A stretch of DNA of 64,000 nt. It comes from VRUE01 sp963702175. Its GTDB lineage: Bacteria; Actinomycetota; Thermoleophilia; Solirubrobacterales; 70-9. The stretch spans positions 2,418,001 to 2,482,000 of the forward strand of contig OY969721.1 in NCBI GenBank assembly GCA_963702175.1, written 5' to 3'. A program made the translations under genes and the position numbers. Under the pieces are notes generated by a model, which saw only the letters and a program-made list of their open reading frames with translations, did no database searches and had not been told where the DNA came from. Positions 51,755-59,665 of the stretch are shown here, piece after piece; the first letter of the stretch is position 1, and every line of letters starts with the position of its first letter.

Positions 51755-51917
51755 GAGGAATTAGCGAAAACCCCCGCCCGCGCCTGGCGGCGGCGGACAC
51801 TGCGCGGAGCGGCGTCCTCAGTCAGCCGAATAGCGCTGCTATTCGGCCTCCCTGCGTCCTTGCCCCGCTTGGTCCGGCGCTCGCCAGACGCACACGCGGG
51901 TTTCGCTAATCCCTCCT
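51753..51917. repeat. long palindromic element E4 filling a convergent gap
   Basis: The entire gap between convergent genes is one imperfect palindrome. The left arm 51753-51773 (AGGAGGAATTAGCGAAAACC) pairs with the right arm 51898-51917 (one mismatch and one 1-nt bulge), and complementarity continues inward. The centre is a perfect 10-bp hairpin GCCGAATAGC-gct-GCTATTCGGC (51825-51847). The TAG at each end supplies the stop codon of the gene on that side. It could be a bidirectional termination structure or an inserted repeat; no T-runs follow the stem. Confidence 0.7.
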
Positions 51918-53055
51918 AGCCCGCGGCCGGCGTCAGCGAGGAGAGGGCGGCGCGCCGGCGAGGGGTCGTGAGGCGCACCCGCCTGGGTTCAGCTTCCGGA
52001 GCCGGGGTGACAGTGCCGGCGATGACGCCGACCACGTCGCCGACCAGCTTGACGCAGCGGCTGTCGGGGTCGAACCGGTAGTCGCCGCGGCTGCGGGCGA
52101 CGTACGGAGATCCTGGTGAGACGAGGTTCGCGCTCGCCGTGAACCCCCCGTCCCCCTCCTCGATGCCGGAGGGGGCGTCATCGCCGTTGCTGTAGACGCA
52201 GTTGCGCAGGGCGCGATTGCCGCTGCCGGTTCCCGCGTCGGACCATGAACCCTCGAGGTTCCAGCGCTGTTCCGAATAGGTGATTGCGTTGTTGCGGACT
52301 ACGTTGCGGTCCGACGTGTCATCGTCGCCGCCGGCGAAGATCACGCCGCCGTGGTTGCCGTCGATGATGTTGTGAGCGATCAGGCTGTCGTCGGCGTTGG
52401 AGTACATATGGACTCCCCAACCCCCGGCGTTGCCGGTGAGGATGTTCCAGCGCACGACCGCGCCGCGGGTGCCCTGGAGATAGATCTGGTGCATGTACTT
52501 CGAGCTCGCCGGGCCGCAGTCGTAGATGCGGTTACGTTCGATCACGACGCCTGCGGCCGGGTGGTAGGTGCCGGCGAGCAGGCAGATGCCGTTGCCGCCC
52601 TTGGTCAGCTCGTTGTCGGTGAACTGGGTCCCGTCGGCCTGCAGCTTGATCCCGACATCGTTGTCGTGGTGCGAGGCGTCGAAGCGGAGGTGGTGTATGT
52701 GGGCGCCGACCGCCTCCGGTGTGACCTCCATGAAGGCGGTAATCGTCGCTAGCTCGCCGGGGTAGCTACGCAGCTCCGCGCCGGGCGCCTCGAAGTAGAC
52801 CGAGTCGCCGCCGTAAGTTCCGGCCCGCAGGCAGCCGACCTCGCCGGGGTCGAGCGAGTCGACCAGTTCCTCCAACGTGCGGTAGGGATCGGCCTCGGTC
52901 CCCTCGGCCTCGTCGGAGCCGTATGGCGCGGCGACCTCGGTGCATCCCGAATCGGCCGCGGCGGGACCGGGTCCGATCGCCAGCAGCGCCAGGCAGGCGG
53001 CCGCCAGGGCAGCGAGGATGGCGTAGCGACGGGGGAAGGGAAGCGACTCTCTCAC
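51916..53055 (-). CDS. secreted right-handed parallel beta-helix protein
   Basis: A 379-residue exported protein: signal peptide (YAILAALAAACLALLAIGPGPAAA) then a pectate-lyase/NosD-like beta-helix. Repeated short strands with Asn/Asp turns are evident (VVIERNRIYDC, AVVRWNILTGNAGGWGVHMYSNADDSLIAHNIIDGNHGGVIF, RNVVRNNAITYSEQ). Such proteins bind or cleave polysaccharides; catalytic residues cannot be assigned. Its position in the polysaccharide region suggests a depolymerase or binding role. The stop lies in palindrome E4. GTG 53055. Confidence 0.82.
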   Translation of the reverse strand: MRESLPFPRRYAILAALAAACLALLAIGPGPAAADSGCTEVAAPYGSDEAEGTEADPYRTLEELVDSLDPGEVGCLRAGTYGGDSVYFEAPGAELRSYPGELATITAFMEVTPEAVGAHIHHLRFDASHHDNDVGIKLQADGTQFTDNELTKGGNGICLLAGTYHPAAGVVIERNRIYDCGPASSKYMHQIYLQGTRGAVVRWNILTGNAGGWGVHMYSNADDSLIAHNIIDGNHGGVIFAGGDDDTSDRNVVRNNAITYSEQRWNLEGSWSDAGTGSGNRALRNCVYSNGDDAPSGIEEGDGGFTASANLVSPGSPYVARSRGDYRFDPDSRCVKLVGDVVGVIAGTVTPAPEAEPRRVRLTTPRRRAALSSLTPAAG

Positions 53056-53137
53056 CCGCGCTATATCGGTGGTGAGGCGAGGCGGCAGAGTGCTGGGCGA
53101 AACGTCCCATACAAACGTCCAGGCGAAGAAACCGATC

Positions 53138-53143
53138 TATGAT
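53138..53143 (+). promoter_or_regulatory. leaderless -10 box (TATGAT) for deacetylase copy 2
   Basis: Near-consensus TATGAT 6 nt before GTG 53150. Confidence 0.6.
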
Positions 53144-53149
53144 CCGGGC

Positions 53150-53926
53150 GTGGCTGGGGGTGACACGCTTGTGCTCTGCTATCACGCGGTCAGCGACTCC
53201 TGGCCGGCGGACCTCTCGACCACCCCAGAGGCGATCGAGGGGCAGCTGTCCGCCCTCGTCGACCGGGGCTACCGGGGAGTGACGTTCTCCGAGGCGGTCG
53301 AAGACGGGCCGGGACGGCGGCTCGCGGTCACCTTCGACGACGCCTACCGCTCGGTCTGTGAGCTCGCCTTGCCGATCCTGGATCGCCTCGGGCTGCCGGC
53401 CACGGTCTTCGTTCCGACCGCGCACGTTGACAGCGAGGCGCCCATGTCCTGGGCGGGGATCGACCGCTGGATCGGCGGCCCGCACGAGCGGGAGATGCTC
53501 TGCATGAGTCGCGATCAGCTGCTCGCCCTGGACCGGCTGGGCTGGGAGATCGGAGCCCACACGCACACGCATCCCCACCTCAGTCAGGTCGCGGCCCCCG
53601 CTCTTCCCGCTGAGCTGGATCGCCCGCGCCAGATGATCACCGAGTGGCTCGGCAAGCCGTGCCGCTCGCTCGCCTACCCCTACGGCGACTTCTCACCGGA
53701 GGTCGTCGCCGCGACGCGCTCTGCTGGGTACTCGTCGGCGGCGACGCTCGCCCCGACGTCCCCGACGCGGGACCCCTTGACCTGGCCGCGGGTGGGCGTC
53801 TACCACGGCGAAGCCGATTGGCGGTTCCGGCTCAAGGTCACGCCTCTGGTGCGACGGGGCGGGCTGGCGCGACTGCGCCATCCGCTCGCGGCGCGGCGCG
53901 AAAAGCGTCAGGCCGCAGCCGGCTGA
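53150..53926 (+). CDS. polysaccharide deacetylase (NodB homology), copy 2
   Basis: A 258-residue CE4 family esterase: LVLCYHAVSDSW, LAVTFDDAYRSV (catalytic/metal Asp), IGAHTHTHPHLSQV (metal His pair) and LAYPYGDFSPEVV. There is no signal peptide. It is not closely similar to copy 1 outside the motifs. It is leaderless (TATGAT box), and its 3' end overlaps the convergent glycosyltransferase gene by 19 nt. Confidence 0.87.
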   Translation: MAGGDTLVLCYHAVSDSWPADLSTTPEAIEGQLSALVDRGYRGVTFSEAVEDGPGRRLAVTFDDAYRSVCELALPILDRLGLPATVFVPTAHVDSEAPMSWAGIDRWIGGPHEREMLCMSRDQLLALDRLGWEIGAHTHTHPHLSQVAAPALPAELDRPRQMITEWLGKPCRSLAYPYGDFSPEVVAATRSAGYSSAATLAPTSPTRDPLTWPRVGVYHGEADWRFRLKVTPLVRRGGLARLRHPLAARREKRQAAAG

Positions 53927-55041
53927 GCCGGCTGCTCGAGGAGTTCGCCGAGGATTCCCGTCCAGCGGTCGGCGACGGCATTGAGGGAGTGGTGGTCACG
54001 CACGAATTCGCGCCCACGAGCGCCGATTGCGGCGCGGACCTCGGGATCCCCCTGGAGTTGCCGAGCACCCGCGATCAGGTGCTCCATCGAACCGTCGGCC
54101 AGCAGGCCTGCGCCGCGCTCGGCGATGCGGTCGTCGGGGTCGACACTGAGCGAGAGAACTGGCACGCCCCGCGCCCAGGCCTCGAGGAAGGTGTTTGGCA
54201 TCCCCTCGACCTCCGACGTCTTCACGATCGCGATCGCTCGCTCCATTTCGGCCAGTGCCTCGGGCCGCGAACGGCGCGGCAGGAGCTCCAGATTGGGAAG
54301 GGAGCGGGCGGCGGCCTCGACACGATCGCGCAGCGCGGCTGAGGTCTCCAGCGTCGGCAGGGCGATCATGCGGAAATGCGCCTCGGGCAAGGCGGCGGCC
54401 AGCTCCAAGTACTTCTCCGGGTGCTTGTAGTCGGTCAGTCGATCGGACCAGAGGAAGTACTCGGGTTCTGCCGAGGCGCGCTCAGCCGGTTCGGCGAAAC
54501 TCGGGATCACGATCGGCTCCAGAGAGGGGAAGGCTTCCCGGGCGAGCTCGGTCTGGCGCTCGGTCTGGACGATGAGACGCTGCGCCCGGCGCGCTGCACG
54601 GCCATAGGCGCGCAGGGTCGAGGGACGGCGATCCGAGCGCTCCAGGTCGAAATCGAGCTCGTTTGACGCCGCGAAGACCAAAGCTCGACGGTGTCGTGAG
54701 CACCAGGTCGCGGCGGGAACGACGTAGCCGCCGCTGCCGCGGACGACGACTACCTGGGCGTCCGCCTTGGAGAGCGCCGGCCAGATGTCGATGAACTCGC
54801 GCAGCGGGTGGAACCGGCTGCCGCCGCTCGTGGGGCGGCGCTCCACCAGCGCAGGGGCCGGTGGCTCGAGTGGCACCGGGTCAGGAATCGGGTAGACGAC
54901 GTGAGCGACGTCGAGCCCTCGCACCGCGAGCGCTCGCGCCAGCATGATGGTCTGCATCTCGGCCCCACCACCGCCATCAGCGCCGCCGTTGCGACCATAG
55001 AGTTTGGCCGCGGCTGGGGCGTAGATCGCTACGTCGCGCAT
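53908..55041 (-). CDS. glycosyltransferase family 4
   Basis: A 377-residue GT-B glycosyltransferase. The N-terminal acceptor domain begins MRDVAIYAPAAAKLYGRNGGADGGGGAEMQ; the donor domain contains YFLWSDRLTDYKHPEKYLELAAALP, LLPRRSRPEALAEMERAIAIVKTSEVEGMPNTFLEAWARGVPVLSLSVDPD and a C-terminal helix. It adds a sugar to the polysaccharide repeat. The ATG lies at the edge of palindrome E5, whose left arm forms its 5' leader. Overlaps the deacetylase copy 2 gene tail to tail. Confidence 0.86.
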   Translation of the reverse strand: MRDVAIYAPAAAKLYGRNGGADGGGGAEMQTIMLARALAVRGLDVAHVVYPIPDPVPLEPPAPALVERRPTSGGSRFHPLREFIDIWPALSKADAQVVVVRGSGGYVVPAATWCSRHRRALVFAASNELDFDLERSDRRPSTLRAYGRAARRAQRLIVQTERQTELAREAFPSLEPIVIPSFAEPAERASAEPEYFLWSDRLTDYKHPEKYLELAAALPEAHFRMIALPTLETSAALRDRVEAAARSLPNLELLPRRSRPEALAEMERAIAIVKTSEVEGMPNTFLEAWARGVPVLSLSVDPDDRIAERGAGLLADGSMEHLIAGARQLQGDPEVRAAIGARGREFVRDHHSLNAVADRWTGILGELLEQPAQPAAA

Positions 55042-55047
55042 GGCCTC

Positions 55048-55161
55048 AGGGCCTATCCCGGCAGGGATTCCACTTAACTTTTTCGGAGTGTGGTCTGTGG
55101 CTAGCCAAAGGTCGCTAGCCGAAAAAGTACAAGACGTTCCACCCCTACCGGATATGCCCTA
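55048..55161. repeat. dispersed palindromic element E5 (inverted copy of E2 family)
   Basis: Between the glycosyltransferase start and the LPFTG gene. Left arm 55049-55086 and right arm 55119-55160 pair imperfectly outside and well inside (ACTTTTTCGG with CCGAAAAAGT). A central 7-bp hairpin GGCTAGC/GCTAGCC lies at 55099-55120. The right arm (55120-55147) is the reverse complement of E2 positions 18670-18698 with a single T-tract length difference; the other inner arm matches too (TTCCACTTAA). Outer arms and loop have diverged. No ORF. Confidence 0.85.
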
Positions 55162-55184
55162 AAGCCGGACGGACGGAGCCGAGG

Positions 55185-55511
55185 CTATGGCTGGATCTGA
55201 CGGCGCGTCAGCCTGCGAAGGCCGAAGCCGAACATCATCAGCAGCCCGCCGCTAGCAGCCATGATCAGAAGATCGGTGCCGGTGAAGGGCAGAACGTCGG
55301 AGTCGTCCGAATCCGAAACCGTCTGTACGCCGGCGGTTTCGCTTTCCGGCGAGGACGACGTAGGGCCTTCGTCGTTATCGGTCTGAACACCAGAAACGAC
55401 GTTGTTAGGACCGCCATAACCTTCGTTGCTGGAGGCGCCGAGTGCAACGGTCGGCAGGGCCAACATGGCGAGCACGGCGAGGGCGGCGATCTTGATTTGC
55501 AGCGTCTTCAT
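55185..55511 (-). CDS. small cell-wall-anchored surface protein with LPFTG sorting signal
   Basis: A 108-residue protein: signal peptide (IAALAVLAMLALPTVALG), a 45-residue Ser/Asp/Glu/Thr-rich segment with a duplicated SGVQTDND/AGVQTVSD unit, and a C-terminal sorting signal LPFTG (74-78). The signal is followed by a hydrophobic helix (LLIMAASGGLLMMFGFGL) and basic tail RRLTRRQ. It is thus a probable substrate of the sortase at 34.4 kb or another. The start ATG 55511 is set by the signal peptide; no good RBS is seen, but a long structured leader precedes it. Confidence 0.8.
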   Translation of the reverse strand: MKTLQIKIAALAVLAMLALPTVALGASSNEGYGGPNNVVSGVQTDNDEGPTSSSPESETAGVQTVSDSDDSDVLPFTGTDLLIMAASGGLLMMFGFGLRRLTRRQIQP

Positions 55512-55559
55512 GGTGTTCGAAGTCTCTCTTCCGTCTGAGGGAGGCGGGGCTAGGATCAG

Positions 55560-55627
55560 CTTTCCGATTGGCCGGAAAGTAGCACGGGTGCAGGACATCT
55601 GCAAACGAACGATCCACAATAATTGTA
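55560..55627 (-). promoter_or_regulatory. promoter and structured leader of the LPFTG gene
   Basis: A good -10 hexamer TACAAT lies at 55622-55627 on the minus strand, about 110 nt before the ATG at 55511. The leader in between carries a 7-bp hairpin CTTTCCG-N6-CGGAAAG (55560-55579). The long structured leader stands out in a window where most leaders are short or absent. I cannot match it to a riboswitch class by eye. Confidence 0.4.
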
Positions 55628-55657
55628 GTACATCCGTTGGGTTTTGCTCCTAAAGCT

Positions 55658-57664
55658 TTAGTCCGGCCCGATGCGTTCCTCGACGTCGCTCAGGATCAAC
55701 TCGTCGACTTCGGCCGGGGTCACCCGTCGGCCCGCTTCAAGCCGCCGCTGCACCTGCCTGGCGACCGCGTCGAGGGGGTTGAGTTCTCGGGCACGGCGGA
55801 TGTTCGCCGTCGCCTCCCCGTCCCGCCCGGTCGCGGAGGCGATCGTCGCCAGCTGCAGGTAGACGAAGGAATCGCCGGGATCGACCTCGAGCGTTTCGCG
55901 GAAGCGCCGCTCGGCTCCTGGCAGGTCGCCCAGCTGGCGTTCGATCACCGCCGCCGTCTTGTCGGCGAGCGGCGAGAGCGGATTGAGATCGGCGGCGCGG
56001 TCGAGCTTGGCGAGCGCGGCGGCCGGGTCCTCGCCGGAGAGCTCCCGCGCCGATCGCAGCTCGCGCTCCGCCAGCCAGGGGACGGTCAGGCTTGTCGCCA
56101 GCACCAGCACCAGCACGGTACCGCCCCCAGTCGCGGCTCGGCGCCATGCCGCCGATGGCTCGCCGAGCGGGTCGGAGCGGGTGGAGATCGCGGTCGCCAT
56201 GCCGAGCAGGGCGAAGGCTGGTGCCCCGAGCCCCGGGAACTCCCAGAACCAGTCCAGCGAGCCGTGGGCGATGAAGTAGGCGAAGACGACGATGCCGGTC
56301 CCGGCGGCGACTGGCGCGATGCCGTCCATGCGGCGGAGCGGGCGAGTCGCCGCGACGAGCGCCGCGACGATTCCCCCGAGCAGCAGCAGGACGCCGATCA
56401 GCCCGGTCTGGGCGAGGGTCCGCATCTCGACGCTGTGCGGATAGGCAGGCGTCTGCCCGCTTTCGCCGTGGAGCAGGTATTCGCGCCCGAAGTTGTCGGC
56501 TCCGACCCCGATCAGCGGGTTCTCCTCGAAGCTGTCCCAGGCGACCCGCCAGTAGTCGTAGCGGTAGCTCCCGCCGATCGTCCCCAGCCGCGCGCTGCCG
56601 GACGACGAATCGGCGGTGCCGTCCTTGAATTCGTTCCAGGCGTCCGCGGTCTCGCTCAGCGGGTTTCCGCGCACGACCGAGAAGGCGGCCAGGCCGGCGA
56701 GGCAGGTCACGGCGAAGCCCACCACCAGCGCGGTGCCGAGTCGCCGCCGCTGCGTGGAGCCGATCACCGGCGCCCGATCGACCAGGCCCCAGGCCACGCC
56801 CGCGAACGTCAGCAGGACGAAAGCCATCAGCGTCGCCCGCGCTGCCTCGTCCATTCCCTGCGACCCCACCGTGTCGGCGTCGAACTGCCGGAAGACCTCG
56901 AGCAGGGGATGGGAGATCGCGGCGATCGCCACCCCGACCAGGGCGAGGGCGGCGATCGTCCTGCCGCGATCCGGGATCAGCGCGATCGCCAGCAGGACCA
57001 TCGCCGGCATGATCACCACCCAACCGCGGCTCTGGCCCAGCATCGCCAGCGCCGCCAGCAGGCCGGCGGACCCGAGCAGCGGACCGCGCAGCCAGGCCGG
57101 TAGCTCGCGGCGGCCGGCAAGCAGCAGCGCCGGCCAGAAGGCGGTCATCCACAGCGCCACGTTGGCGTTCGCGTACCCGGTCGGCTCGCTCAGCCGCCCC
57201 TCGTTGAGGAAGGCGATTGGGTTGTCCGTCCCGGCCGCGCGGACCAGCTCGACGATCCCGAGGCCGGCGACGCCGAGGGCGTAGGCGGCGGCGATCGCCG
57301 CCGCCACGGGCCCGCGGATCGGCCAGAGCGCGAAGAGGGCGAAGACGATCGCGTACATAGCGGTGCGGTTGGCGCCGTCCCAGGCCATGCCCTGCTGATC
57401 GGCCCAGATGATCGAGAGGTAGCTCCACGCCGCGTAGCCGACGATCAGCCCGATCGCTGCCCACTGCGCCCGTGACGGCCGCGGCAGGGGGAGTGCCAGC
57501 AACCCGACGACGAGCAGGGCGAGCAGAGCCAGCGTCATCGGCAGGAAGGTCGTGCCGTGAAAGCCGCCCTCGTCGGCGCCCATCCAGACGAAGAGGACGG
57601 TCGCGACCGCGAGCAGCGGCGCCGAGGGGTTGGCGCTGATCAGGCGCCGCAGGGACTCGCTCAC
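55658..57664 (-). CDS. O-antigen ligase/Wzy-type membrane protein with C-terminal TPR region, copy 2
   Basis: A 668-residue polytopic protein with about 12 helices. The Wzy_C-type motif is YDYWRVAWDSFEENPLIGVGADNFGREYL, followed by the loop YPHSVEMRTLAQTGLIGVLLLLGG. After the last helix (TVLVLVLATSLTVPWL) come about 150 residues of tetratricopeptide-like helices (ALAKLDRAADLNPLSPLADKTAAVIERQLGDLPGAERRFRETLEVDPGDSFVYLQLATI). Ligase plus TPR fusions are common in actinobacterial exopolysaccharide loci. GTG 57664 overlaps the aminotransferase stop by 4 nt. Confidence 0.86.
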   Translation of the reverse strand: MSESLRRLISANPSAPLLAVATVLFVWMGADEGGFHGTTFLPMTLALLALLVVGLLALPLPRPSRAQWAAIGLIVGYAAWSYLSIIWADQQGMAWDGANRTAMYAIVFALFALWPIRGPVAAAIAAAYALGVAGLGIVELVRAAGTDNPIAFLNEGRLSEPTGYANANVALWMTAFWPALLLAGRRELPAWLRGPLLGSAGLLAALAMLGQSRGWVVIMPAMVLLAIALIPDRGRTIAALALVGVAIAAISHPLLEVFRQFDADTVGSQGMDEAARATLMAFVLLTFAGVAWGLVDRAPVIGSTQRRRLGTALVVGFAVTCLAGLAAFSVVRGNPLSETADAWNEFKDGTADSSSGSARLGTIGGSYRYDYWRVAWDSFEENPLIGVGADNFGREYLLHGESGQTPAYPHSVEMRTLAQTGLIGVLLLLGGIVAALVAATRPLRRMDGIAPVAAGTGIVVFAYFIAHGSLDWFWEFPGLGAPAFALLGMATAISTRSDPLGEPSAAWRRAATGGGTVLVLVLATSLTVPWLAERELRSARELSGEDPAAALAKLDRAADLNPLSPLADKTAAVIERQLGDLPGAERRFRETLEVDPGDSFVYLQLATIASATGRDGEATANIRRARELNPLDAVARQVQRRLEAGRRVTPAEVDELILSDVEERIGPD

Positions 57665-58827
57665 GCGGGGACTGTGCCGCGCAGCTCGGACAGCCCCTCT
57701 CGCAGGGCCTCCAGCACTCGCTCTTGATCTGCTTCGGCGAGGGTGGGGAAGAGCGGCAGGGTCAGCTCCGCCCGCGCGACGCGCTCGCTGTGCGGCAGCG
57801 ACTCGCCGCCTGCGTAGGCGGTGAACTCGTGGATCGCCGGGTAGAGGACGCTGGTCTGCACGCCGCGCTCGAGCATTCGCGCCCGCAGCGGCTCACGTAG
57901 CTCCGGGTCTTCGACCATCGTTGGCATCACGTAGCAGGAGGAGCGCTCCACTTCCTCATCCGCGAAGGGCGCCGAGATGCCGTCGAGGCCGGCGAGCTCG
58001 GCGCGGTAGCGGTGGACGAGCTCGCGGCGGGCAGCGATGTTCTGCTCGAGGCTCGGCAGGCGGGCCGCCAGCAGCGCTGCCCGGGGCTCGTCGATGCGGT
58101 AGTTGAAGCCGAGGTCGAGCACGTCGTAGCCAGCGGAGTGGCCACGGTGGCGGTCCCAGGTGCCGGAGGTCATCGCGTGTGAGCGGCGGCTGCGGGCCAG
58201 TGCTGCCACCTCGTCGTCATCGGTCGCCAGCAGGCCACCCTCACCGCATGAGAGCACCTTGTTGGAGAAAAAGCTGAAGCAGCCGGCGAGCCCGTAGGTG
58301 CCGAGTTTGCGCTTGCTCCCCGGCGCGGTCGCGCTGGGGGCGTGAGCGGCGTCCTCGATCAGGGCCAGGCCGTGCTCGGCGCAGAGCTCGCCCAGGCTTT
58401 TGACGTCCGCCGCGAAGCCGGCGTAGTGGACGGCGCAGATCGCCTTGGTCCGGGGGGTGATCCGAGCGGCAACGTCCTCGGGGTCGAGGTTGAGGTCGTG
58501 CTCGCCGCGCACGTCGGCGAGGACCGGCGTGGCGCCGCAGTAGCGCACCGCCGCCGCGGTGGCGACGAAGGTGATCGCGGGGACGATCACCTCGTCGCCC
58601 GGCCCGATTCCGGCGGCCAGGTAGGCGAGGTGCAGTGCCGCGGTGCAGCTGGAGACCGCCACCGCGTGCCGGCAGCCCAGGTGCGCGGCGAAGTCCTGCT
58701 CGAACTGCTCGGTGCGCGGTCCCATCGTCAGCCAGCCCGAGCGAAGAGTGTCGGCCGCCGCCTCGATCTCCCCGGCTGTGAGCTCGACGTCAAAGAGCGG
58801 GATCAGCCGCTCGCGTCCATCACCCAT
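57661..58827 (-). CDS. DegT/DnrJ/EryC1/StrS-family sugar aminotransferase
   Basis: A 388-residue PLP aminotransferase that aminates a nucleotide-linked keto-sugar. Family signatures are SGWLTMGPRTEQFEQDFAAHLG, AVSSCTAALHLAYLAAGIGPGDEVIVPAITFVATAAAV, IEDAAHAPSA and the Schiff-base lysine K190 in FSFFSNKVLSCGEGG. ATG 58827 overlaps the nucleotidyltransferase stop by 8 nt. With the neighbouring nucleotidyltransferase and the epimerase/dehydrogenase genes it likely makes an amino sugar for the polysaccharide. Confidence 0.88.
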   Translation of the reverse strand: MGDGRERLIPLFDVELTAGEIEAAADTLRSGWLTMGPRTEQFEQDFAAHLGCRHAVAVSSCTAALHLAYLAAGIGPGDEVIVPAITFVATAAAVRYCGATPVLADVRGEHDLNLDPEDVAARITPRTKAICAVHYAGFAADVKSLGELCAEHGLALIEDAAHAPSATAPGSKRKLGTYGLAGCFSFFSNKVLSCGEGGLLATDDDEVAALARSRRSHAMTSGTWDRHRGHSAGYDVLDLGFNYRIDEPRAALLAARLPSLEQNIAARRELVHRYRAELAGLDGISAPFADEEVERSSCYVMPTMVEDPELREPLRARMLERGVQTSVLYPAIHEFTAYAGGESLPHSERVARAELTLPLFPTLAEADQERVLEALREGLSELRGTVPA

Positions 58828-59587
58828 CGGCAGCCTGCGCGCTGTCCAGTGTCTCCTCGTACATGAAGACCGATCGCAGCTTGCCGAACTCGGTGATCGC
58901 CCGCTCGTAATCATCATGCCGCCCGATGTCGAGCCAGTAGCCGTCGAAGAGGTAGGAGCCGACCGGCTCGCCGGCGGCGAGCAGGCGCAGGACCAGCTCG
59001 GGCAGGTCGAGGCGAGCGCCGGGCTCGATGTAGTTCAGGGCCCGGGGGTCCATCGCGTAGACGCCCATGCTGACGATGTACGGGATCTCGGGCTTCTCCT
59101 CGAATCCCGTCACCGCCTTGGTCGGGCCGTCTTCGTTGCCGACGTGCAGGACGCCGTAGTCAGTGCTGACGACGCGACGATGCGAGGCGATCGTCAGGAC
59201 GTTGCCGGACTCGGCGTGCAGATCGAGCAGCTTGGCGAAGTCGAGCGTTGTGAGCACGTCGCCGTTCATCACGATGAAGTGATCGTCGAGGCCCTCGATC
59301 GCCGCCAGCGGGCCGACGGTGCCGAGCGGCTCGCGCTCTTCCGCGTAACCGATCTCGATGCCCCAGCGCGAGCCGTCGCCCATCGCCGCCCGCACCAGGT
59401 GGGCCAGGTAGCCGACGGCCAGGGTCAGCTCGGTAAAGCCGAGATGGTGCAGCTGGTGGACCACGACGTCGAGGATCGCGTGATCCCCCACCGGCAGCAG
59501 CGGCTTCGGCAGGACCGTCGTGTACGGGCCCAGCCGCGATCCCTTGCCGCCGGCGAGGATGACGGCGCGACGTTTTGGATTAGTCAC
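58820..59587 (-). CDS. sugar-1-phosphate nucleotidyltransferase, paralogue 2
   Basis: A 255-residue NTP-transferase with AVILAGGKGSRLGPYTTVLPKPLLPVGD, FIVMNGDVLTTLD and EEKPEIPYIVSMGVYAMDP. It is strikingly like the protein at 35.2 kb along its whole length, but lacks that copy's tail. It heads an operon (nucleotidyltransferase, DegT aminotransferase, ligase-TPR) with overlapping stops and starts. GTG 59587 has TACACT 7 nt upstream, so it is probably leaderless. Confidence 0.87.
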   Translation of the reverse strand: MTNPKRRAVILAGGKGSRLGPYTTVLPKPLLPVGDHAILDVVVHQLHHLGFTELTLAVGYLAHLVRAAMGDGSRWGIEIGYAEEREPLGTVGPLAAIEGLDDHFIVMNGDVLTTLDFAKLLDLHAESGNVLTIASHRRVVSTDYGVLHVGNEDGPTKAVTGFEEKPEIPYIVSMGVYAMDPRALNYIEPGARLDLPELVLRLLAAGEPVGSYLFDGYWLDIGRHDDYERAITEFGKLRSVFMYEETLDSAQAADG

Positions 59588-59594
59588 GCGGGTA

Positions 59595-59600
59595 AGTGTA
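59595..59600 (-). promoter_or_regulatory. leaderless -10 box (TACACT) for nucleotidyltransferase paralogue 2
   Basis: TANNNT hexamer 7 nt before GTG 59587; identical hexamer and spacing to the nucleotide-sugar dehydrogenase gene at 23171. Confidence 0.6.
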
Positions 59601-59665
59601 TGAGGCCCAGTCTGTACTCGATGTCGCCGAGACATCTGCAATAGTCCGCGGAAGGGAGGGGAACC

